A stretch of DNA of 36,912 bases. Source: Bifidobacterium callitrichidarum. Lineage in GTDB: Bacteria; Actinomycetota; Actinomycetes; Actinomycetales; Bifidobacteriaceae. How positions within the stretch are numbered: the stretch's first letter is position 1; each line of letters begins with the position of its first letter. The notes beneath the pieces are model-generated. The model was given only the letters and a program-made list of their open reading frames with translations, made no database searches and was not told the DNA's origin. Positions 33,515 to 36,912 of this stretch are shown here, in pieces. The stretch is taken from contig NZ_QFFM01000031.1 in NCBI RefSeq assembly GCF_003129905.1, positions 1 to 36,912 on the forward strand, read 5' to 3'. The position numbers and the translations under genes were made by a program.

Positions 33515-33559
33515 GTTGTTGGGGCATATGCGGAGACGCGGGCTCGAAGCGCCGCCGAT

Positions 33560-33588
33560 TTGGAATGTCTGGCGTCGGTGTGTATTTT
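33560..33588 (+). promoter_or_regulatory. Promoter of tRNA-Lys
   Basis: TTGGAA (33560-33565) and TATTTT (33583-33588) are separated by 17 bases, and the mature tRNA begins 10 bases after the -10 box. The leader would therefore be only a few bases long. Confidence 0.7.
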
Positions 33589-33597
33589 AGAAATGTT

Positions 33598-33670
33598 GCC
33601 CCTCTAGCTCAACGGTTAGAGCAGCGTCCTTTTAAGTCGTGGGTTGTGGGTTCGAATCCCACGGGGGGCA
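33598..33670 (+). tRNA. tRNA-Lys (anticodon TTT)
   Basis: The 73-base sequence folds into a cloverleaf: acceptor GCCCCTC/GGGGGGC, D stem GCTC/GAGC, anticodon loop CTTTTAA (33629-33635, anticodon TTT at 33631-33633 reading Lys AAA/AAG) and T stem GTGGG/CCCAC with loop TTCGAAT. The 3' CCA is not encoded. The anticodon stem GCGTC/GTCGT has one G-T and one T-T pair, so it is weaker than usual. Confidence 0.93.
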
Positions 33671-33785
33671 CACGTTAGTCCTTGGAATCATCGAGGTTTC
33701 GAGGGCTTTTCCGTATCCACCACCTGTTCCTGCACCACAGGATGACAACATGAGCGCAGATGCTCGATGCTCCACGAATCGTAGG

Positions 33786-33836
33786 GTTACCCCTCAGCCG
33801 GCTGCACCACCAGCTTCTCTGACAAGAGGAGTCAGG
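33786..33836 (+). repeat. Dispersed two-hairpin intergenic repeat, copy 3
   Basis: It begins GTTACCCCTCAGCCGGC and ends GAGGAGTCAGG. Several changes are paired, for example CTTCTCT with AGAGGAG, so the second hairpin can still form, which suggests the structure matters or arose by conversion. Confidence 0.65.
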
Positions 33837-33865
33837 GTCTCTGCTTGTTACGCAAAGACGGGATG

Positions 33866-34013
33866 AAAAAAGAGAAAGCCCGGCGGGAACCGGGCTTGAG
33901 AGAGAAGAGAGAAGAAGGGATTAAGTTATATGCGGCTTGCTGCCGTGATTCCCATATAAGTACGGCAGATTCAACGGGACGTGTGCAAAAGCTGAGAAAT
34001 TCATGGGAATGCA
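33866..34013 (-). ncRNA. Candidate small RNA with terminator, right copy
   Basis: Read on the minus strand it begins TGCATTCCCATGAATTTCTC and parallels the left copy throughout. It has a stronger internal stem, CTGCCGT with ACGGCAG, a pyrimidine tract, the hairpin AAGCCCGG/CCGGGCTT (33876-33897) and a tail with six T (33866-33871), a good Rho-independent terminator. It is divergent from zwf. A 27-codon frame (34004 down to 33921) starts with the same codons as in the left copy but then shifts frame relative to the conserved bases, favouring an RNA function. No promoter was recognised. Confidence 0.5.
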
Positions 34014-34221
34014 CGGCACCAGCGCATCACTCCGAGCCTGATTGATCGCCATCAGCATCAACCCCGCAAGGACGCTTCCCCGGTCGGTTCAAATCCCAGA
34101 CGCATATCCACCTTCCCCAACATGAACACGCAGCGAACTGTGGCCAACATCGCATCCGAAAGCACCCACATCGTATATCGCCTCTGGCGAATCATGGGCC
34201 TTTCAGACTAGGCTGAGCACC

Positions 34222-35760
34222 ATGAGTGAATCCATTGTCTGGACCAATCCGTTGCGCGATCCGCGCGACCTGCGTCTGCCTCGCATTGCGGGCCCCTGCA
34301 GTCTGGTCATCTTCGGCGTCACCGGCGATCTGGCGCAGAAGAAGCTGCTGCCGGCCGTCTACGACCTGGCCAACCGCGGCCTGCTGCCACCCAGCTTCGG
34401 TCTGACCGGCTTCGCCCGCCGTGACTGGACGCAGGAGCATTTCATCGAATTCGTGAAGGCGGCCGTGCAGGCGCACTGCCGCACGCCGTTCAAGGAGTCG
34501 ACGTGGAACAACCTCGCGGCCGGTATCCGGTTCGTGCGGGGCACGTTCGACGACCCGGAAGCCTTCGAGCGGCTGAGCGCCACCGTGCAGGAGCTCGACC
34601 GCGACCGCGGCACACGCGGCAACCATGCCTTCTACATGTCCGTGCCGCCGCGCGCCTTCCCGGTGGTGGCCAAGCAGCTGGCCGCCTCCGGCCTGTCCCG
34701 TTCGAGCGAGGGCGCTTGGCGCCGCGTGATCATCGAGAAGCCGTTCGGCCATGATCTGGCCAGTGCCAAGGAGCTCGACCACGTGGTCTCCGAGGTGTTC
34801 GACCCGAGCTCGGTGTTCCGCATCGACCACTACCTCGGCAAGGAGACCGTGCAGAACCTGCTGGCCCTGCGCTTCGCCAACGCCATGTACGAGCCGATCT
34901 GGAACGCCAACTACGTCGATCACGTGCAGATCACGATGGCGGAGGACATCGGCATCGGCGGTCGCGCCGGCTACTACGACGGTATCGGCGCCGCACGCGA
35001 CGTCATTCAGAACCATCTGCTTCAGCTCATGGCCCTCACGGCCATGGAGGAACCGGTGAGCTTCACCGCCAAGGACCTCACGGCCGAGAAGACCAAGGTG
35101 CTCTCCGCCGTGCGCCTGCCCAAGGATCTCGCGGCCAACACCGCGCGCGGCCAGTACGCCAAGGGTTGGCAGGGCTCGCACGAGGTGGTCGGCTACCTGG
35201 AAGAGAAGGGCATCGACCCGAAGTCCACCACCGAGACCTATGCCGCCATCCGCCTCGACATCGATACCCGCCGCTGGGCCGGCGTGCCGTTCTACCTGCG
35301 CTGCGGCAAGCGTCTGGGCAAGCGCGTGACCGAAATCGCAGTGGTGTTCAAGCGCGCCCCGCACCTGCCGTTCGAACAGACCGCCGTACGCGAGCTCGGC
35401 AAGAACGCCATCGTGATTCGCGTGCAACCGGATGAAGGCGTCACCATGCGATTCGGCGCCAAGGTGCCGGGCGGCTCGACGATGGAGGTCCGTGACGTGA
35501 ACATGGACTTCAGCTACGGCCGCTCCTTCACCGAGAACTCGCCGGAGGCCTATGAGCGACTGATTCTGGACGTGCTGCTCGGCGATCCGCCGCTGTTCCC
35601 GACCACCGAAGAGGTGAATCTCAGCTGGGAGATCCTCGATCCGATTGAAGAGTTCTGGTCCACGCTCGGCCAGCCGCAGCCCTATCGCTCCGGCACCTGG
35701 GGTCCGGCCGAGGCCGATGAGATGCTGGCGCGCGACGGACGCCATTGGAGGATGCCATGA
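34222..35760 (+). CDS. zwf: Glucose-6-phosphate dehydrogenase
   Basis: This 512-residue enzyme oxidises glucose 6-phosphate to 6-phosphogluconolactone with NADP, the first step of the oxidative pentose phosphate pathway. It has the dinucleotide motif IFGVTGDLAQKKL (30-42) and the active-site motif RIDHYLGKE (200-208, with His203 and Lys207), then FRFANAMYEPIWN-like sequence and VPFYLRCGKRL, which are family hallmarks. Length is normal. The start at 34222 has only a weak AGG-type ribosome site. The last codons overlap the start of opcA (ATGA), so the two are coupled. In bifidobacteria, where hexoses go through the fructose-6-phosphate shunt, this route mainly provides NADPH. Confidence 0.97.
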   Translation: MSESIVWTNPLRDPRDLRLPRIAGPCSLVIFGVTGDLAQKKLLPAVYDLANRGLLPPSFGLTGFARRDWTQEHFIEFVKAAVQAHCRTPFKESTWNNLAAGIRFVRGTFDDPEAFERLSATVQELDRDRGTRGNHAFYMSVPPRAFPVVAKQLAASGLSRSSEGAWRRVIIEKPFGHDLASAKELDHVVSEVFDPSSVFRIDHYLGKETVQNLLALRFANAMYEPIWNANYVDHVQITMAEDIGIGGRAGYYDGIGAARDVIQNHLLQLMALTAMEEPVSFTAKDLTAEKTKVLSAVRLPKDLAANTARGQYAKGWQGSHEVVGYLEEKGIDPKSTTETYAAIRLDIDTRRWAGVPFYLRCGKRLGKRVTEIAVVFKRAPHLPFEQTAVRELGKNAIVIRVQPDEGVTMRFGAKVPGGSTMEVRDVNMDFSYGRSFTENSPEAYERLILDVLLGDPPLFPTTEEVNLSWEILDPIEEFWSTLGQPQPYRSGTWGPAEADEMLARDGRHWRMP

Positions 35761-36749
35761 TCATCGATATGCCGAATACGCGCACGCGCGAAATCGCACA
35801 CAAGATCGACGAACTGCACGAGGAGCGCGGCGAATCGGCCACGGGCCGTGTGCTGACGCTGCTCATCGCCACCGAGGACGCCGATCTGGAGCATGCGCTG
35901 GAAGTGGCCAACGCGGCCAGCCGCGAGCATCCCTGCCGTGTCATTGCCATCGTGCCGGACACCGCGCACCGCGACGATACCACCGACGACGTCAAGGCCA
36001 TGGAGAAGACCGACAACCCGGCCATCGACCTGACCGACGGCCCGGCGGAGTCGAACCTCGATGCCCAGGTCCGCTTCGGTGCGGATGCCGGCGCCGGCGA
36101 AATCATCATCCTGCGTCCGCGCGGCGGCCTGATCAATCACCCGGATACGCTCGTCATCCCGCTGCTGGTGCCGGACGTGCCGGTGGTGGCCTGGTGGCCC
36201 ACGAACCCGCCGTCCAACCCGTCCAAGGACCTGATGGGTGCGATGGCCCGCAGCCGCATCACGGACGCCCTGCACTCCAACAACCCGGAGGCCACCATCG
36301 AGCGCCTGCGCCGCAACTGGACTCCGGAGGACATCGACCTGTCCTGGACGCGGCTGACCGTCTGGCGCGCGATGCTCGCCTCCATGCTCGACCAGCCGCC
36401 GCATCTGCCGATTACAGCCGCCAAGGTGACCGGCCCGTCCGAGTTCCTGCCGATGGATCTGCTGTGCGCCTGGCTGCGTCTCAAGCTCGGCGTGCCGGTG
36501 GACGTGGAGTACGTCAACGATGCCAAGGCCGTGACCGGCGTGTATCTGACGCGCGCGGACGGCGTGGTTTCGCTGGAACGCCCCGATGAGGAGCAGGCGC
36601 TGATTTCGATGCCGGGTCAGGCCCCGCAGACGATTTCCGTGCCGGTGCGCACCATCGAGGACTGCCTGACCGAGGAGTTGCGCCGCATCGACCCGGATGA
36701 GATCTACGCCGAGGTCATCAACGAAGGCTGGGATCTGATTCATCACTGA
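35757..36749 (+). CDS. opcA: Glucose-6-phosphate dehydrogenase assembly protein
   Basis: OpcA is an actinobacterial and cyanobacterial partner that promotes assembly or activity of glucose-6-phosphate dehydrogenase. The 330-residue protein begins MIIDMPNTRTREIAHKIDEL; the start at 35757 overlaps the zwf stop by four bases and has GGAGG five bases upstream, making it better than the in-frame ATG at 35745. The sequence includes family-type stretches PDVPVVAWWPTNPP and WTRLTVWRAMLASMLDQPP. No membrane segment is present. The zwf-opcA order is standard in actinobacteria. Assignment is secure by context and sequence; the biochemical role is from relatives. Confidence 0.93.
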   Translation: MIIDMPNTRTREIAHKIDELHEERGESATGRVLTLLIATEDADLEHALEVANAASREHPCRVIAIVPDTAHRDDTTDDVKAMEKTDNPAIDLTDGPAESNLDAQVRFGADAGAGEIIILRPRGGLINHPDTLVIPLLVPDVPVVAWWPTNPPSNPSKDLMGAMARSRITDALHSNNPEATIERLRRNWTPEDIDLSWTRLTVWRAMLASMLDQPPHLPITAAKVTGPSEFLPMDLLCAWLRLKLGVPVDVEYVNDAKAVTGVYLTRADGVVSLERPDEEQALISMPGQAPQTISVPVRTIEDCLTEELRRIDPDEIYAEVINEGWDLIHH

Positions 36750-36859
36750 GGCGCTATTCCGGCTTCCTTTTTTGAGGGGGCCATCGGGCATAGCGAGGCT
36801 GAGGGGAGACAACACGATATGAGTAGCTCTGTTAAACCAAGATTGACATGAATTCCATT

Positions 36860-36912
36860 GGACTACCCCTCAGTCGGCTTCGCCGCCAGCTCCCCTGACA
36901 AGGGGAGCCAAG
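36860..36912 (+). repeat. Dispersed two-hairpin intergenic repeat, copy 4 (to window end)
   Basis: It begins GGACTACCCCTCAGTCGGC and ends GGGGAGCCAAG, nearly identical to the copy at 2957 and with both hairpins intact. It lies about 110 bases after opcA. The window ends at or near its right edge. Confidence 0.75.

Larger units (their letters stand above)
33671..34221. other. Gap between tRNA-Lys and zwf
   Basis: The 551 bases contain a dispersed repeat (33786-33836) and the second small-RNA-like element (33866-34013, minus strand). In the last 200 bases before zwf I see no gene and no promoter that I would defend. Confidence 0.5.

Noticed and set aside
33315..33527. N-terminal extension of the dipeptidase frame
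   Set aside because: It would bury the catalytic Cys3 and overlaps the small-RNA-like element.
33598..33670. Integration site for a mobile element at tRNA-Lys
   Set aside because: No integrase, no direct repeat of the tRNA 3' end and no foreign gene block were found nearby; the flanking repeats are inverted and do not contain tRNA sequence.

Overview
The window is a chromosomal segment of a Bifidobacterium, most likely B. longum. The evidence is the high GC content, a partial GH127 beta-L-arabinofuranosidase that closely resembles B. longum HypBA1 as I remember it, the sugar ABC transporters without their own ATPase gene next to LacI regulators, and the actinobacterial ftsY-amtB-glnB-glnD and zwf-opcA gene orders. 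I see no phage, insertion sequence or CRISPR array.

Left third (1-15.8 kb): carbohydrate uptake and breakdown. A first minus-strand module holds the 5' part of hypBA1, two permeases and a lipoprotein binding protein, with a divergent LacI regulator; it probably imports and cleaves beta-arabino-oligosaccharides. A second module (LacI, two permeases, binding protein) is flanked by two convergent GH36 alpha-galactosidases. The GH36 genes and the second binding protein share a palindromic operator, GTGGTATCGATACCAC, placed inside or against recognisable promoters, so they look like one alpha-galactoside regulon.

Middle (15.8-31.5 kb): housekeeping genes. In order these are a UbiB-family kinase with a phasin-like partner, the GatD/MurT lipid II amidation pair, the replicative helicase DnaB, a MATE exporter, GlnD (without ACT domains), PII, the ammonium channel AmtB, FtsY, a TetR regulator and a family 2 glycosyltransferase. 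The intergenic DNA here is unusually structured: six direct copies of a parS-like half-site before murT, a tight DnaA-box cluster with a perfect 16-bp inverted repeat upstream of dnaB, and a 200-bp palindrome with four identical 18-mers between glnB and glnD.

Right end (31.5-36.9 kb): a C69 dipeptidase, tRNA-Lys(TTT), then zwf and opcA, which start the oxidative pentose phosphate pathway. The tRNA is flanked by two inverted, homologous elements of about 150 bp. Each carries a conserved 5' block, a pyrimidine tract and a terminator hairpin, and they look like a paired small-RNA family (or short leader ORFs) that I do not recognise. A dispersed repeat of about 50 bp recurs four times in intergenic DNA.
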